A stretch of 64,000 nucleotides of DNA from Paractinoplanes bogorensis. Its GTDB lineage: Bacteria; Actinomycetota; Actinomycetes; Mycobacteriales; Micromonosporaceae. This document shows positions 37,193 to 46,047 of the stretch, piece after piece (positions within the stretch are counted from its first letter, which is position 1; each line of letters begins with the position of its first letter). Below the pieces are notes generated by a model. The model was not told where the DNA came from and searched no databases. It saw nothing but the letters and a program-made list of their open reading frames with translations. Made by a program: the position numbers and the translations under genes. The stretch spans positions 62,001-126,000 of the forward strand of contig NZ_JAHKKG010000002.1 in NCBI RefSeq assembly GCF_018829635.1, written 5' to 3'.

Positions 37193-38137
37193 TCAGCTCT
37201 CCCGCAGCGATCGGCCGGTCTTGGTGAGGAACACGTCGTCGAGGCTGGGGCGGTGCAGCTCGATCGTGCCGAGCGGGACCCCGGCCGCGTCGAGGGCGCG
37301 CAGGATCTGCGGGATCGCCACGGCACCGTCGTCGACGTAGAGGCGCACGTTGTCCTCGTACGTCTCGAGCTTGTAGGCCTCCAACGCCGAAGCCGCCGCG
37401 GACACGGCCGAGACCGGCAGCCCGACCCGGACGACGTCGCCCGAGATCTCGCGCTTGAGGTCGGCCGGCGTGCCGGAGGCGACGATCTCGCCGTTGTCCA
37501 TGATGGAGATCCGGTCGCAGAGCGCGTCGGCCTCGTCGAGGTAGTGGGTCGTGATGAAGACGGTCATGCCCTCCGCACGCAGCCGTCGCACCTCGTCCCA
37601 CATGTGGGCCCGGCTCTGCGGGTCGAGGCCGGTGGTCGGCTCGTCGAGGAAGACGACCCGCGGCTCATGGATGATGCCGAGCGCGATGTCGACGCGCCGT
37701 CGCTGGCCGCCCGAGTAGGTCTTGCACTTGCGGTCGGCGTACTCGCTGAGCTGGAACGACTCGAGAACGTGGGCCGACCGCGAGAGGGCCTCGGCCTTGG
37801 ACGCGCCGTACAGCCGGGCCTGGAGAACGAGTTCTTCCCGGGCGGTCGAATCGTCCCAGGTGCTGCCGCCCTGGGCGACGTAGCCGATGCGTCGGCGCAC
37901 CTCACCGGGGTCGGCGCGGAGGTCGGCGCCCGCGATGGTGGCGGTGCCGTCGTCGGGCTCGATCAGCGTCGCGAGCATGCGGAGAGTGGTGGTCTTGCCG
38001 GCACCGTTCGGGCCGAGGAAGCCAAAGATCTCGCCTTCGGCCACGTTGAGGTCGACACCGCGTACGGCCTCGACGGTTTTCTTTTCGCGCCCCTGGCGCG
38101 AGATGAACGACTTGCGCAACCCGCGAGTCTCTATCAT
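37193..38137 (-). CDS. ABC transporter ATP-binding protein (DrrA-like)
   Basis: The 314-residue ATPase has Walker A GFLGPNGAGKTTTLRML, the Q-loop in GYVAQGGSTWDDSTAREEL, signature YSGGQRRRVDIALGI, Walker B RVVFLDEPTTGLDP and the switch His in FITTHYLDEADALCD. A C-terminal extension of about 80 residues matches the DrrA regulatory domain. It is co-transcribed with the permease and follows the PadR gene, whose product probably controls both. Confidence 0.95.
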   Translation of the reverse strand: MIETRGLRKSFISRQGREKKTVEAVRGVDLNVAEGEIFGFLGPNGAGKTTTLRMLATLIEPDDGTATIAGADLRADPGEVRRRIGYVAQGGSTWDDSTAREELVLQARLYGASKAEALSRSAHVLESFQLSEYADRKCKTYSGGQRRRVDIALGIIHEPRVVFLDEPTTGLDPQSRAHMWDEVRRLRAEGMTVFITTHYLDEADALCDRISIMDNGEIVASGTPADLKREISGDVVRVGLPVSAVSAAASALEAYKLETYEDNVRLYVDDGAVAIPQILRALDAAGVPLGTIELHRPSLDDVFLTKTGRSLRES

Positions 38138-38166
38138 GCGGGCAGACTACGACCCTAAACGTTGAT

Positions 38167-38182
38167 TAGTCAAAGTTGACTA
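38167..38182. promoter_or_regulatory. Perfect palindrome TAGTCAAAGTTGACTA, candidate PadR operator
   Basis: TAGTCAA and TTGACTA flank an AG spacer, between padR and the ATPase gene and overlapping the padR stop codon. PadR-type repressors commonly bind inverted repeats next to the transporter genes they control. Confidence 0.55.
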
Positions 38183-38737
38183 TTCCGAGAACCAGTCGCC
38201 CTCGTGCGAGGAAATCCGCGTCGCCGTCTTCTCGCACCAGGCGATCTCGGCCTCGGCCATCGCGATGTTGCGCTCCCACATCCACTTCACGTAGATCGGC
38301 TTGCCGTCCGACCAATCCGCTGCCGACATGGACTCGAGCTGCTGAACGCCGGCCCGCAACTGGGTCGCCCGGTTACGCAGCGCGGCCGCGGTCTCCTCGG
38401 ACGGCAGACCGGGCAGGAACGAGAACGCGGCCATGAACGGGTCGGGCCCGGGCGCCAGCGTCCACCACCCGTGCCGGAGCAGCGATTCGAACTCGGCTTT
38501 ACCTTTTTCCGTGATCCCGTACGTCGTACGGGCTGGGCGCGCCCCGACCTGCTCGGTGGAGACCTCGTGCAACAGCCCCTCGTCGGTGAGCTTGCGCAGA
38601 GCATGGTAGATCGAACCCGGCTGCACGTTGGCCCACTTGTCGGCGCTCCAGCTCAGAAGCTCACGCCGTACGTCGTAGCCGTGCACCGGTTCCATCCAGC
38701 CGACCAGTCCAAGGATCATCATGCGCGTCGCTGACAC
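38180..38737 (-). CDS. PadR family transcriptional regulator
   Basis: The 185-residue regulator begins MMILGLVGWMEPVHGYDVRRELLSWSADKWANVQPGSIYHALRKLTDEGLL, the PadR winged-helix. The wing TTYGITEKGKAEFESLLR follows, then a C-terminal helical dimerisation region (PadR C-terminal type). It probably senses a small ligand exported by the ABC transporter encoded just downstream. GTG 38737 or ATG 38722 may start it. It is divergent from accA with only 22 bp between, so the two promoters must overlap coding sequence or each other. Confidence 0.92.
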   Translation of the reverse strand: MSATRMMILGLVGWMEPVHGYDVRRELLSWSADKWANVQPGSIYHALRKLTDEGLLHEVSTEQVGARPARTTYGITEKGKAEFESLLRHGWWTLAPGPDPFMAAFSFLPGLPSEETAAALRNRATQLRAGVQQLESMSAADWSDGKPIYVKWMWERNIAMAEAEIAWCEKTATRISSHEGDWFSE

Positions 38738-38759
38738 CCGTTCAGCGTAAGCTCAGGCC

Positions 38760-40505
38760 GTGCGCAAGGTATTGATCGCCAACCGTGGCGAGATCGCCGT
38801 CCGGGTCATCCGGGCCTGCCAGGACGCCGGACTGACCAGCGTCGCCGTCTACGCCGACAGCGATCGCGACGCGCCGCACGCCCGGCTCGCCGGGGAGGCG
38901 TACGCGCTCGGGGGTGAAACGGCCGCCGAGACCTATCTGCGCATCGACAAGCTGCTCGACGTCGCCGCGCGCAGTGGGGCCGACGCGGTGCATCCCGGCT
39001 ACGGGTTCCTCTCCGAGAACGCCGAGTTCGCGCAGGCGGTGCTCGACGCGGGGCTGACCTGGATCGGCCCGACCCCGCAGGCCATCCGCGACCTCGGTGA
39101 CAAGGTCACGGCGCGGCACATCGCCCAGCGCGCCGGTGCACCGCTGGTGCCGGGCACGGCCGAGCCGGTGGCCGACGCGTCCGAGATCGTGGCGTTCGCC
39201 GAGGAGCACGGCCTGCCGGTGGCGATCAAGGCCGCGTTCGGCGGGGGCGGGCGCGGGCTGAAAGTTGCCCGTACGCTCGAGGAGATCCCGTCCCTGTTCG
39301 AGAGCGCGACCCGCGAGGCGGTGGCCGCGTTCGGCCGGGGCGAGTGTTTCGTCGAGCGCTATCTCGACCGCCCCAGGCACGTCGAGGCCCAGGTGCTGGC
39401 CGACACGCACGGCAACGTGATCGTGGTCGGCACCCGCGACTGCTCACTCCAGCGCCGCCACCAGAAGCTGGTCGAGGAGGCGCCGGCCCCGTTCCTGACG
39501 GCCGAGCAGCGGGCCTCGATCCACGACAGCGCCAAGGCCATCTGCCGCGAGGCCGGCTATCACGGCGCGGGCACGGTCGAATACCTGGTCGGCCAGGACG
39601 GCACCATCTCGTTCCTCGAGGTCAACACGCGTCTCCAGGTCGAACACCCGGTGAGTGAGGAGACGGCGGGACTCGACCTCGTACGGGAACAATTCCGCAT
39701 CGCCGCCGGTGAAACGCTCGAGCTCACGTCGGATCCGGAGCCGCGCGGCCATTCGATCGAGTTCCGCATCAACGGCGAAGACCCCGGCCGCAACTTCCTG
39801 CCCGCGCCCGGCACGGTCGAGACGCTGGTGTGGCCATTCGGCCCGGGCGTCCGGGTCGACGCGGGCGTCGAGGCGGGCAGCGTCATCGGAGGCAACTTCG
39901 ATTCCCTCCTGGCCAAGATCATTGTTTCCGGCCGTACGCGGGAAGAAGCCCTCGAACGCAGCCGTCGGGTGCTCGACGAAACGGTTGTCACGGGGATCGC
40001 GACCGTGTTGCCGTTCCACCGGGCGGTGGTGCGGGACGAGGCCTTCACGTCGGAACCGTTCACCGTCCACACGCGATGGATCGAGACCGAGTGGGCGGGC
40101 GGGGTGCCGCCGTTCGCGGGTGCCGGTGCGGCCGACGCGGGCGAGGACGAGCGCGAGACCGTGGTCGTCGAAGTCGGCGGGAAACGGCTCGAGGTGCGGT
40201 TGCCGGCCAAGTTGCTGCAGGGCGGCGGAAGCGGCCCGGCTCGGCGGACGCCGGCCCGGCGTACCGGTGGCGCGACCCAGGGGCAGGCGGGCGGCGCCGC
40301 TTTGACGGCACCGATGCAGGGCACGATCGTCAAGGTCGCGGTGGCCGACGGCGACTCGGTCTCGGAGGGCGACGTCATCGTGGTGGTCGAGGCGATGAAG
40401 ATGGAGCAGCCGCTGCAGGCCCACAAGGACGGCACGGTCTCGGGCCTGTCGGTCAAGGTCGGCGAGACCGTGACCTCGGGTTCCGTGGTCTGCAGCATCG
40501 AGTAG
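38760..40505 (+). CDS. accA3: Acyl-CoA carboxylase alpha subunit (biotin carboxylase + biotin carrier)
   Basis: The 581-residue protein has an N-terminal biotin carboxylase domain with [36 protein letters not shown], the ATP-grasp Gly loop [28 protein letters not shown] and [17 protein letters not shown] Gly/Arg-rich linker and a biotin-carrier domain ([14 protein letters not shown]) follow, with [11 protein letters not shown] carrying the biotinyl lysine at about residue 547. It is shared by several carboxyltransferases in actinobacteria and is modified by BirA. It starts at GTG 38760. Two DnaA-like boxes follow the stop. Confidence 0.97.
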   Translation: MRKVLIANRGEIAVRVIRACQDAGLTSVAVYADSDRDAPHARLAGEAYALGGETAAETYLRIDKLLDVAARSGADAVHPGYGFLSENAEFAQAVLDAGLTWIGPTPQAIRDLGDKVTARHIAQRAGAPLVPGTAEPVADASEIVAFAEEHGLPVAIKAAFGGGGRGLKVARTLEEIPSLFESATREAVAAFGRGECFVERYLDRPRHVEAQVLADTHGNVIVVGTRDCSLQRRHQKLVEEAPAPFLTAEQRASIHDSAKAICREAGYHGAGTVEYLVGQDGTISFLEVNTRLQVEHPVSEETAGLDLVREQFRIAAGETLELTSDPEPRGHSIEFRINGEDPGRNFLPAPGTVETLVWPFGPGVRVDAGVEAGSVIGGNFDSLLAKIIVSGRTREEALERSRRVLDETVVTGIATVLPFHRAVVRDEAFTSEPFTVHTRWIETEWAGGVPPFAGAGAADAGEDERETVVVEVGGKRLEVRLPAKLLQGGGSGPARRTPARRTGGATQGQAGGAALTAPMQGTIVKVAVADGDSVSEGDVIVVVEAMKMEQPLQAHKDGTVSGLSVKVGETVTSGSVVCSIE

Positions 40506-40508
40506 CGG

Positions 40509-40534
40509 TTATCCACAGTTCCGCGTTGTCCACA
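40509..40534 (+). repeat. Pair of DnaA-box-like 9-mers, 17 bp apart
   Basis: TTATCCACA at 40509-40517 and TTGTCCACA at 40526-40534 (one mismatch), same orientation, directly after the accA stop. Confidence 0.6.
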
Positions 40535-40616
40535 GGCCCGCTTCGAAGATCGACAATTCTCACTAGACTCGCCGAGGGTGGCACCCCCGGTGGTGGGTGG
40601 GCCCTGCTTGCGCCGG

Positions 40617-41045
40617 CTAGCCGATCATGACGGCGACGGCGGCGCCGATGAAGAGGACCTGCATGGGGATGCGCGCGCTCAGCGGCGTCACCGGCAGGTG
40701 ACGGCGGGCCGCGGAGACGTTGGCCGGGAACATCAGCAGCATCAGCAGGGCCAGACATGCCGCCGCCAGCCGGGCCGTCGCGGGCAGCAACAGACCCGCG
40801 GCGCCGGCCAGTTCGAGCACGCCGGTGACGGTGACCAGCAACGCCGGGTTGGGCAGCGACGGCGGGACCATCGCGATCAGGCCTTCGCGACGGCCGAGGC
40901 CGAAATGCGCCAGCCCGGTCAGCACGAACATCAACGCCAGACCCACCCGCAGGGCGGGCCACCAGCCGTCGAGGGCGTCGACGCCGAGAAGTCCGACGAG
41001 CCGGGCGAGCACGCTGCCAGCGATCAAGGCGATCAGGGGTGCCAT
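40617..41045 (-). CDS. DoxX family membrane protein
   Basis: The 142-residue protein has four helices in the DoxX pattern: LIALIAGSVLARLVGLLG, LRVGLALMFVLTGLAHFG, VTVTGVLELAGAAGLLLP and ACLALLMLLMFPANVSAARR. The membrane-buried ANVSAA motif is typical. GGAG stands seven bases before ATG 41045, which I prefer to the codon at 41072. It is divergent from a TetR gene with two matching operators between, so it is probably repressed by it. Confidence 0.87.
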   Translation of the reverse strand: MAPLIALIAGSVLARLVGLLGVDALDGWWPALRVGLALMFVLTGLAHFGLGRREGLIAMVPPSLPNPALLVTVTGVLELAGAAGLLLPATARLAAACLALLMLLMFPANVSAARRHLPVTPLSARIPMQVLFIGAAVAVMIG

Positions 41046-41058
41046 CTCGTACTCCAAT

Positions 41059-41073
41059 CTTGTCACTGCCAAG
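41059..41073. promoter_or_regulatory. TetR operator candidate, copy 1
   Basis: CTTGTCACTGCCAAG is an imperfect palindrome matching copy 2 at 13 of 15 positions. It lies 13 bp before the doxX start codon. Confidence 0.72.
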
Positions 41074-41092
41074 ATGCACCTAGTGCCGCCAT

Positions 41093-41107
41093 CTTGTCAA
41101 TGACAAG
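41093..41107. promoter_or_regulatory. TetR operator candidate, copy 2
   Basis: CTTGTCAATGACAAG is a perfect 7-1-7 palindrome 14 bp before the tetR start. Its centre is 34 bp from copy 1, about three helical turns. Confidence 0.78.
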
Positions 41108-41121
41108 TTAGAGTCGGCAGC

Positions 41122-41661
41122 ATGGCCTACCACCATGGCGACCTGCGGCGGGCACTACTCGAGGCGACGGCCGAGGCGATCGACGAGCACGGCGTCGCGG
41201 CGCTGAGCATGCGCGACCTCGCCCGCCGGGCCGGGGTGTCGCACGCGGCGCCGACCCATCACTTCGGCGACAAGGCGGGGCTGCTCACGGCGTTCGCCAC
41301 CGAGGGGTACGAGCAGTTGGCGGCGGCACTGGTGACCGACAGCTTCCTCGAGATGGGGGTCGCCTACGTGCGGTTCGCGTTGTCGCGGCGGGCCCAGTTC
41401 GAGGTCATGTTCCGGCCCGACCTCTATCGCGCCGACGACCCGGAACTGGTGGCCGCGCGGACGAGGTCGGGCGCCGCGCTCTACACGGGAGCGGGCGAGC
41501 GCAGTAAGGGGCAGGCCGCCTGGTCGATCGCGCACGGGTTCGCCACGCTCTGGATCTCGGGCGCGTTTCCCGGCCGAGATCAGGATCCGATGGTGGTTGC
41601 GCGGTCCCTGTTCGCGCAGCTCGGCCAGGATGCCACCAACGACACCGGGGCCGCCGGCTGA
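41122..41661 (+). CDS. TetR family transcriptional regulator
   Basis: The 179-residue protein begins YHHGDLRRALLEATAEAIDEHGVAALSMRDLARRAGVSHAAPTHHFGDKAGLLTAFATEGY, a TetR helix-turn-helix with the GVSHAAPTHHFGDK recognition part. The C-terminal ligand domain includes FALSRRAQFEVMFRPDLY, which I associate with the TetR C33-type domain. It is divergent from doxX, with 76 bp between start codons and two operator copies there. It should repress both itself and doxX. The ligand is unknown. Confidence 0.92.
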   Translation: MAYHHGDLRRALLEATAEAIDEHGVAALSMRDLARRAGVSHAAPTHHFGDKAGLLTAFATEGYEQLAAALVTDSFLEMGVAYVRFALSRRAQFEVMFRPDLYRADDPELVAARTRSGAALYTGAGERSKGQAAWSIAHGFATLWISGAFPGRDQDPMVVARSLFAQLGQDATNDTGAAG

Positions 41662-41662
41662 C

Positions 41663-41688
41663 TGTGGATAACTGGCGATTGTGGATAA
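41663..41688 (-). repeat. Pair of perfect DnaA boxes, 17 bp apart
   Basis: TTATCCACA on the minus strand at 41663-41671 and 41680-41688, directly after the tetR stop. Both copies are perfect and in the same orientation. Confidence 0.68.
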
Positions 41689-41769
41689 CCGGCTCGGGTC
41701 GCGCGGCGCGAAATAGGGTCGTGGGCACTCCCCCAGGGCGGGGGGTCCGGGTTGGGGGAGGGTAAAAAA

Positions 41770-42312
41770 TCAGTCAGTCAAAATCCAGTAGCGCAGCTTC
41801 TCGTCCCGGCGATCGGCGCGTACGCCGCCATTGCGCTCGATCGCGCGCCTCGACGCCTCGTTGTCCCAGTCGCAGGTCACCAGCACCTTCGGCAGGCCCA
41901 GCGCCGCCGCCAACGGCCGAGCCGCGGCCAGCATCGCGGTTGCGTGACCGCGCCGCCGGGCCAGCGGCCGCACGTCGTAGCCGATGTGACCGTTGCGCTC
42001 GCCGGCCTGGCCGGGCGCCAGCCGGTGGCGGATGTTGAGCCGGCCCAGGTATTCGGGGCCGTCGAGCCACCACAGCACCGTCGTCGGGACGAAGCCGGGC
42101 GGGCGGGGCGTCTCTTCGAGGCGTTGCGCCACCAGGTAGTCGACGAAGCGGGCGAATCCGGCCGGTGAGCCCCAGGTGGATCCGTACGCGCGAAGGTCGT
42201 TGCCGATGTTGCTGAAGTCGTCGAACCCGCCCCGTCCGTCGGCCAGGTATTCGGCCATGGCGGCGAGGAACGAGGCGTGGACGTCGACGGTGGGCGCGAC
42301 GAGCGAAGGCAC
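41770..42312 (-). CDS. GNAT family N-acetyltransferase
   Basis: The 180-residue protein has the GNAT fold. LWWLDGPEYLGRLNIRHRL is followed by the acetyl-CoA loop HIGYDVRPLARRRGHATAMLAAA, then a late strand with VLVTCDWDNEASRRAIERNGG. The N-terminal half has HASFLAAMAEYLADGRG. Relatives acetylate diverse small molecules or proteins; the substrate is unknown. Its start is 4 bp from the transglutaminase stop, so it could be the last gene of that operon. Confidence 0.9.
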   Translation of the reverse strand: MPSLVAPTVDVHASFLAAMAEYLADGRGGFDDFSNIGNDLRAYGSTWGSPAGFARFVDYLVAQRLEETPRPPGFVPTTVLWWLDGPEYLGRLNIRHRLAPGQAGERNGHIGYDVRPLARRRGHATAMLAAARPLAAALGLPKVLVTCDWDNEASRRAIERNGGVRADRRDEKLRYWILTD

Positions 42313-42316
42313 CCGC

Positions 42317-43162
42317 TCAGCGTAGGCGAGTGATCGTCACCTCGACGCCCTGGCCGGTGCTGGCCGGTCCGGCGTAGACGCCCTTGAGCGGCGGCACGTC
42401 CCCGTATTCGCGGCCCCGCCCGACCACCACATGCCGTTCGCCGACGGGGACGCCGTTGGTCGGGTCGAACGCCGTCCACCGGCCGACCCACCACTCGACC
42501 CAGGCGTGACTCTGACCGATGACGCTCTCACCGATCTCGGCGTTGGGCGATGGGTGCAGATAGCCCGAGACGTAGCGCGCGGGCAGGCCCATTTCGCGCA
42601 GCAGGCCGACGGTCAGGTGGCTGATGTCCTGGCAGACGCCTTTGCGCTGCTCCCAGGCGTGCAAGGCGTCGCTCTGCACGCCGGTCGCGCCGGGCTGATA
42701 GGTGACCGATGACCGCACGAAGTCACAGACCGCGAGCGCCGCCTCATGCGGACTGCCCGATTTGTCACGTAGGTCGGCCGAGATCTCGACCAGTTCCTCG
42801 TTCAAGCGAGTGCGCTGAGTGGGAAGCGTAAATTCATACCAATTGTCGGAAGGAGACGAAGTCCACGACGTCTCGGAGAGCGGATCGAGGTCGCCCGGAG
42901 GCAGCGTCTCCACAGTAGAGGTCGCGGTGACGGTCAACGACTCGTGCTGCGCGTGCACGTCGAAGGCGGTCACCACCGTCCCCCAGTAGTCCTCGTAGCG
43001 GTAGGTGCGCGCCGGGGGCCACACCTCCACCCGGGCGTCGAGCACGGCCTGCCGGGATCCGTTCCGCGGCCACATCCGGGCCTCGTTGTAGGACGACGAC
43101 ACCGGTCCCGCGTAGTCGTACCCGGTCTTGTGCTGAATCTTCAGCCGCCAACTGTCGACCAC
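42317..43162 (-). CDS. Transglutaminase-like cysteine protease family protein
   Basis: The 281-residue protein starts SWRLKIQHKTGYDYAGPVSSSYNEARM, the N-terminal domain typical of bacterial transglutaminase-like proteins. It then shows the catalytic triad: Cys in KGVCQDISHLTVGLL, His in GQSHAWVEWW and Asp in WTAFDPTNG. GTG 43162 gives the usual N-terminus; an open frame to 43249 overlaps the upstream gene. It is the third member of a conserved ATP-grasp / alpha-E / transglutaminase set. It could hydrolyse or form the peptide or isopeptide bond that the ATP-grasp ligase makes. Confidence 0.92.
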   Translation of the reverse strand: MVDSWRLKIQHKTGYDYAGPVSSSYNEARMWPRNGSRQAVLDARVEVWPPARTYRYEDYWGTVVTAFDVHAQHESLTVTATSTVETLPPGDLDPLSETSWTSSPSDNWYEFTLPTQRTRLNEELVEISADLRDKSGSPHEAALAVCDFVRSSVTYQPGATGVQSDALHAWEQRKGVCQDISHLTVGLLREMGLPARYVSGYLHPSPNAEIGESVIGQSHAWVEWWVGRWTAFDPTNGVPVGERHVVVGRGREYGDVPPLKGVYAGPASTGQGVEVTITRLR

Positions 43163-43164
43163 GC

Positions 43165-44103
43165 CTAGGCCACCGCCCCTCGCACCCAGTTGACCGCCGT
43201 CGTCTGACGGAAGTAGCGCCGCGACACCGCGTCGTTGACCTGCGAACACGTCTTCTCCAGCCGGCTGAGTACCGCGGGCAGGTCACCGATCAGCTCGTCG
43301 GCGCCGCGGAACTCCAGGTTGGTGCGCGCCCGCCCGACGATCCGCTGGGCGTCGGTCGCCACACCGGCGCGCCCGGGGTCGGGTTCCAGGTCGGCCAGAC
43401 AGCCCTCGGCCGTCGACAGCGCCGCGAACACCGACCGCGGGAACAGCCGGTCGAGCAGCAGGAACTCGGCCGCGTGCCGATCGTCGAGCGAGCCTCGATA
43501 CGTACGGAGGAAGGTCTCCCAGGCCCCGGACGAACGCAGCAGGGTCAGCCACGACGGGATGCTGCCGCCGGCCCGCTCGTGGGTGCGCAGCAGCCGGGCC
43601 GTCATGTCGACCCGCTCGATGTTGCGGCCGAGCACCAGGAACATCCAGCCCTCGTCGCGGCTCATGGTCGCCTCGGTGAGCCCGGCCATCACCGCGCAGC
43701 GCTCGCGCACCCAGCGGAAGAACGAGTGCACGCCCTGCTGCTCGACGCGCCGGCGGGCGTTCGGCAGACCGTGCCACGTCGAGTTCAGGCACTCCCACAT
43801 CTCCGACGAGACCGTCTCACGACAGCCGCGAGCATTTTCGCGGGCCGCCGCCAGCGCACCCACCACCGAGCTCGGGTGGCGGTCGTCCAGGCCGAGCAGG
43901 TCCATCACCCGGGCCGAGGTCACCGGGCCCTCGCCGGGGTCGGTACCCATCACCGCGAGCAGCGCCCGGCAGGCCATGTCCTCCTGCGTCCACGGGTCGG
44001 CCGCCATCCGCTGCAGGTGCACGTCGAGGATGCGGGCGGTGTCCTCGGCCCGTTCGACGTAGCGACCGATCCAGTAGAGCGACTCGGCGATGCGGCTCAG
44101 CAT
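43165..44103 (-). CDS. Alpha-E domain-containing protein (DUF403)
   Basis: The 312-residue all-helical protein begins MLSRIAESLYWIGRYVERAEDTARILDVHL, the DUF403 signature, and has AFSGLTEATMSRDEGW-like GLTEATMSRDEGWMFLVLGRNIERVDMTARLLRTH. Its molecular role is unknown, but the gene almost always lies between a circularly permuted ATP-grasp gene and a transglutaminase gene, as here. Its ATG overlaps the end of the ATP-grasp gene by 7 bp, showing tight coupling. Confidence 0.92.
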   Translation of the reverse strand: MLSRIAESLYWIGRYVERAEDTARILDVHLQRMAADPWTQEDMACRALLAVMGTDPGEGPVTSARVMDLLGLDDRHPSSVVGALAAARENARGCRETVSSEMWECLNSTWHGLPNARRRVEQQGVHSFFRWVRERCAVMAGLTEATMSRDEGWMFLVLGRNIERVDMTARLLRTHERAGGSIPSWLTLLRSSGAWETFLRTYRGSLDDRHAAEFLLLDRLFPRSVFAALSTAEGCLADLEPDPGRAGVATDAQRIVGRARTNLEFRGADELIGDLPAVLSRLEKTCSQVNDAVSRRYFRQTTAVNWVRGAVA

Positions 44104-45674
44104 CGGGACACCCCCTGCTGCTGTTGTTGTTGCTGTTGCTCCTCGACGACCAGCGCGCCGGGCCCGAGATCGGGACTGGCGGCGGGCGTCAGCGGCGCCG
44201 GATCGGCCGGCAGGTGCGGCACCTCGAACGGCACCACGTCGTCGTCCGCGGCCAGCACCCACGTGTCTTTCGAGCCGCCACCCTGGCTGGAATTGACCAC
44301 CAGCGCCCCTTCGGGCAGCGCGACCCGGGTCAGACCGCCGGGCAGCACCCAGATCTTGTCGCCGTCGTTGACCGCGAACGGCCGCAGGTCGACGTGCCGC
44401 GGCCGCAGCCGGTTGCCGATCAGGGTCGGCACCATCGACAGCTTCACCTCACGTTGCGCGATCCAGCCGCGGGGATTTTCCAAGACCTTTTCCCGTACGT
44501 CGGACAGCTCGGCCGCCGTGGCCTGGGACCCGATCACGATGCCGGCTCCGCCCGCGCCGTCGACCGGTTTGACCACGAGCTGGTCGAGCTGCGGCAGCAC
44601 GATGTCGAGCACTCCCGGGTCGTCGAGCCGGTAGGTGTCGACGTTGGGGAGCAGCGGCTCCTCGTTCAGGTAGTAGCGGATCAGGTCGGGCACATAGGTG
44701 TAGAGCAGCTTGTCGTCGGCCACCCCGTTGCCGACCGCGTTGGCGATCGTCACCCGCCCGGCCCGGGCCGCGTTGAGCAGTCCGGCCACGCCGATCACCG
44801 AGTCGGCCCGGAAGTGCACGGGATCGAGGAAGTCGTCGTCGATACGCCGGTAGATGACGTCGACGCGCTGCTCCCCGGCCGTCGTCCGCATCAGCACGTC
44901 GTTGCCCACGCAGACCAGGTCGCGGCCCTCGACCAGCTCGACGCCCATCTCGCGGGCGATCAGCGCGTGCTCGAAGTAGGCCGAGTTGTAGACGCCCGGG
45001 CTGAGCACCACGACGGTCGGTTCGGGCACCCCGCTCGGCGCGGCCGCCCGCAGCGCGCGCAGCAGCATCGCCGGGTAGGACTCGACCGGCAGGATGCGGG
45101 TGGCCGCGAACACCTCGGGCAGCACCTGGGCCATCGCCCGCCGGTTCTCCATCACGTAGCTGACCCCGGACGGGATCCGTACGTTGTCTTCGAGCACCCG
45201 GAACGTGCCCTGCTCGTCGCGGATCAGGTCGACGCCGGCGACGTGGATGCGGACGCCGTTGGGCGGGTTGATGCCGGCCGCCGCCCGCAGGAAGTGCGCG
45301 CTGGTCGCGATGATGCGCCGCGGCACGATCCCGTCGGCCAGCACCTGCCCGGCGCCGTAGACGTCGGCCAGGAACGCCTCGAGGGCCCGGATCCGCTGGG
45401 CCACACCGAGCTCGACCGAGCGCCATTCGGCCGCGGCGATGATCCTCGGCACGATGTCCAGCGGGAACGGTCGTTCGACCCCTTTGAGGGCAAACGTGAT
45501 GCCCTGATCGAGGAATGCCCGGGCCAGCACTTCGGCCCGTATGCCCAGTTCCGCGCTCGACAGCGGCTGCAGAGTGGCGTTCAGCGCCTCGTAGCTCTCC
45601 CGGGGCATGCCGGGTGCGCCGAACATCTCGTCCCAGCCGGGGCCGAGGCGGTAGTCCTCGAAGAGATCCGCCAT
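44097..45674 (-). CDS. Circularly permuted ATP-grasp type 2 protein
   Basis: The 525-residue protein begins YRLGPGWDEMFGAPGMPRESYEAL and has the family features GITFALKGVERPFPLDIVPRII, GVRIHVAGVDLIRDEQGTFRVLEDNVRIPSGVSYVMENR, VVVLSPGVYNSAYFEHA and QLVVKPVDGAGGAGIVIGS (ATP-binding). Such enzymes probably form an amide bond between a carboxylate and an amine. The last 15 residues are a short poly-Gln tail (eight Q in a row) followed by GVSRC, which is unusual. First gene of the operon with the alpha-E and transglutaminase proteins. Confidence 0.93.
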   Translation of the reverse strand: MADLFEDYRLGPGWDEMFGAPGMPRESYEALNATLQPLSSAELGIRAEVLARAFLDQGITFALKGVERPFPLDIVPRIIAAAEWRSVELGVAQRIRALEAFLADVYGAGQVLADGIVPRRIIATSAHFLRAAAGINPPNGVRIHVAGVDLIRDEQGTFRVLEDNVRIPSGVSYVMENRRAMAQVLPEVFAATRILPVESYPAMLLRALRAAAPSGVPEPTVVVLSPGVYNSAYFEHALIAREMGVELVEGRDLVCVGNDVLMRTTAGEQRVDVIYRRIDDDFLDPVHFRADSVIGVAGLLNAARAGRVTIANAVGNGVADDKLLYTYVPDLIRYYLNEEPLLPNVDTYRLDDPGVLDIVLPQLDQLVVKPVDGAGGAGIVIGSQATAAELSDVREKVLENPRGWIAQREVKLSMVPTLIGNRLRPRHVDLRPFAVNDGDKIWVLPGGLTRVALPEGALVVNSSQGGGSKDTWVLAADDDVVPFEVPHLPADPAPLTPAASPDLGPGALVVEEQQQQQQQQGVSRC

Positions 45675-46047
45675 GCGGTGAATCTACGCACGGGCCATTT
45701 CACTGGTGTAACAAACGAAACGCGCTGGTGGCAGGGGCGGGCCGCCCGTACGGGACCTACGGACGGCCCACCTGCCGGCTCACCGAGAACGGGGGACCCG
45801 GCGTTCCGGCAATCTCACGGTACGCCCGCTGCGCCCGGACGAAAAACCAGCTGGACGAATGGGTTCATCTCGCCCTTACGAGACGGGAGCGACCCGAAAA
45901 TGGGCGGCGGCCGGGAGATCGAGACACTACCGTGTCAGGCATCACCCACGACCGGGTCTGATCAGGGAGCATGCTGAACACAGCCCATTCTCAGGTGCCC
46001 TGCTCAACAATGGCGGGGTCCCCGAACGCCGCGAGGTGGCACGACCG
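45675..46047. other. 373-bp gap between the ATP-grasp and DedA genes
   Basis: This holds the divergent promoters. Next to the ATP-grasp start is an imperfect palindrome TTACACCAGTGAAA (minus strand). I see no riboswitch, RNA gene or terminator. The DedA frame is open through part of it but lacks a supported start. Confidence 0.4.

Noticed and set aside
44097..44160. Poly-Gln tract as a sequencing or frameshift artefact
   Set aside because: The tract is a run of CAG/CAA codons in frame, and the downstream overlap with the alpha-E start is intact, so no frameshift is needed.
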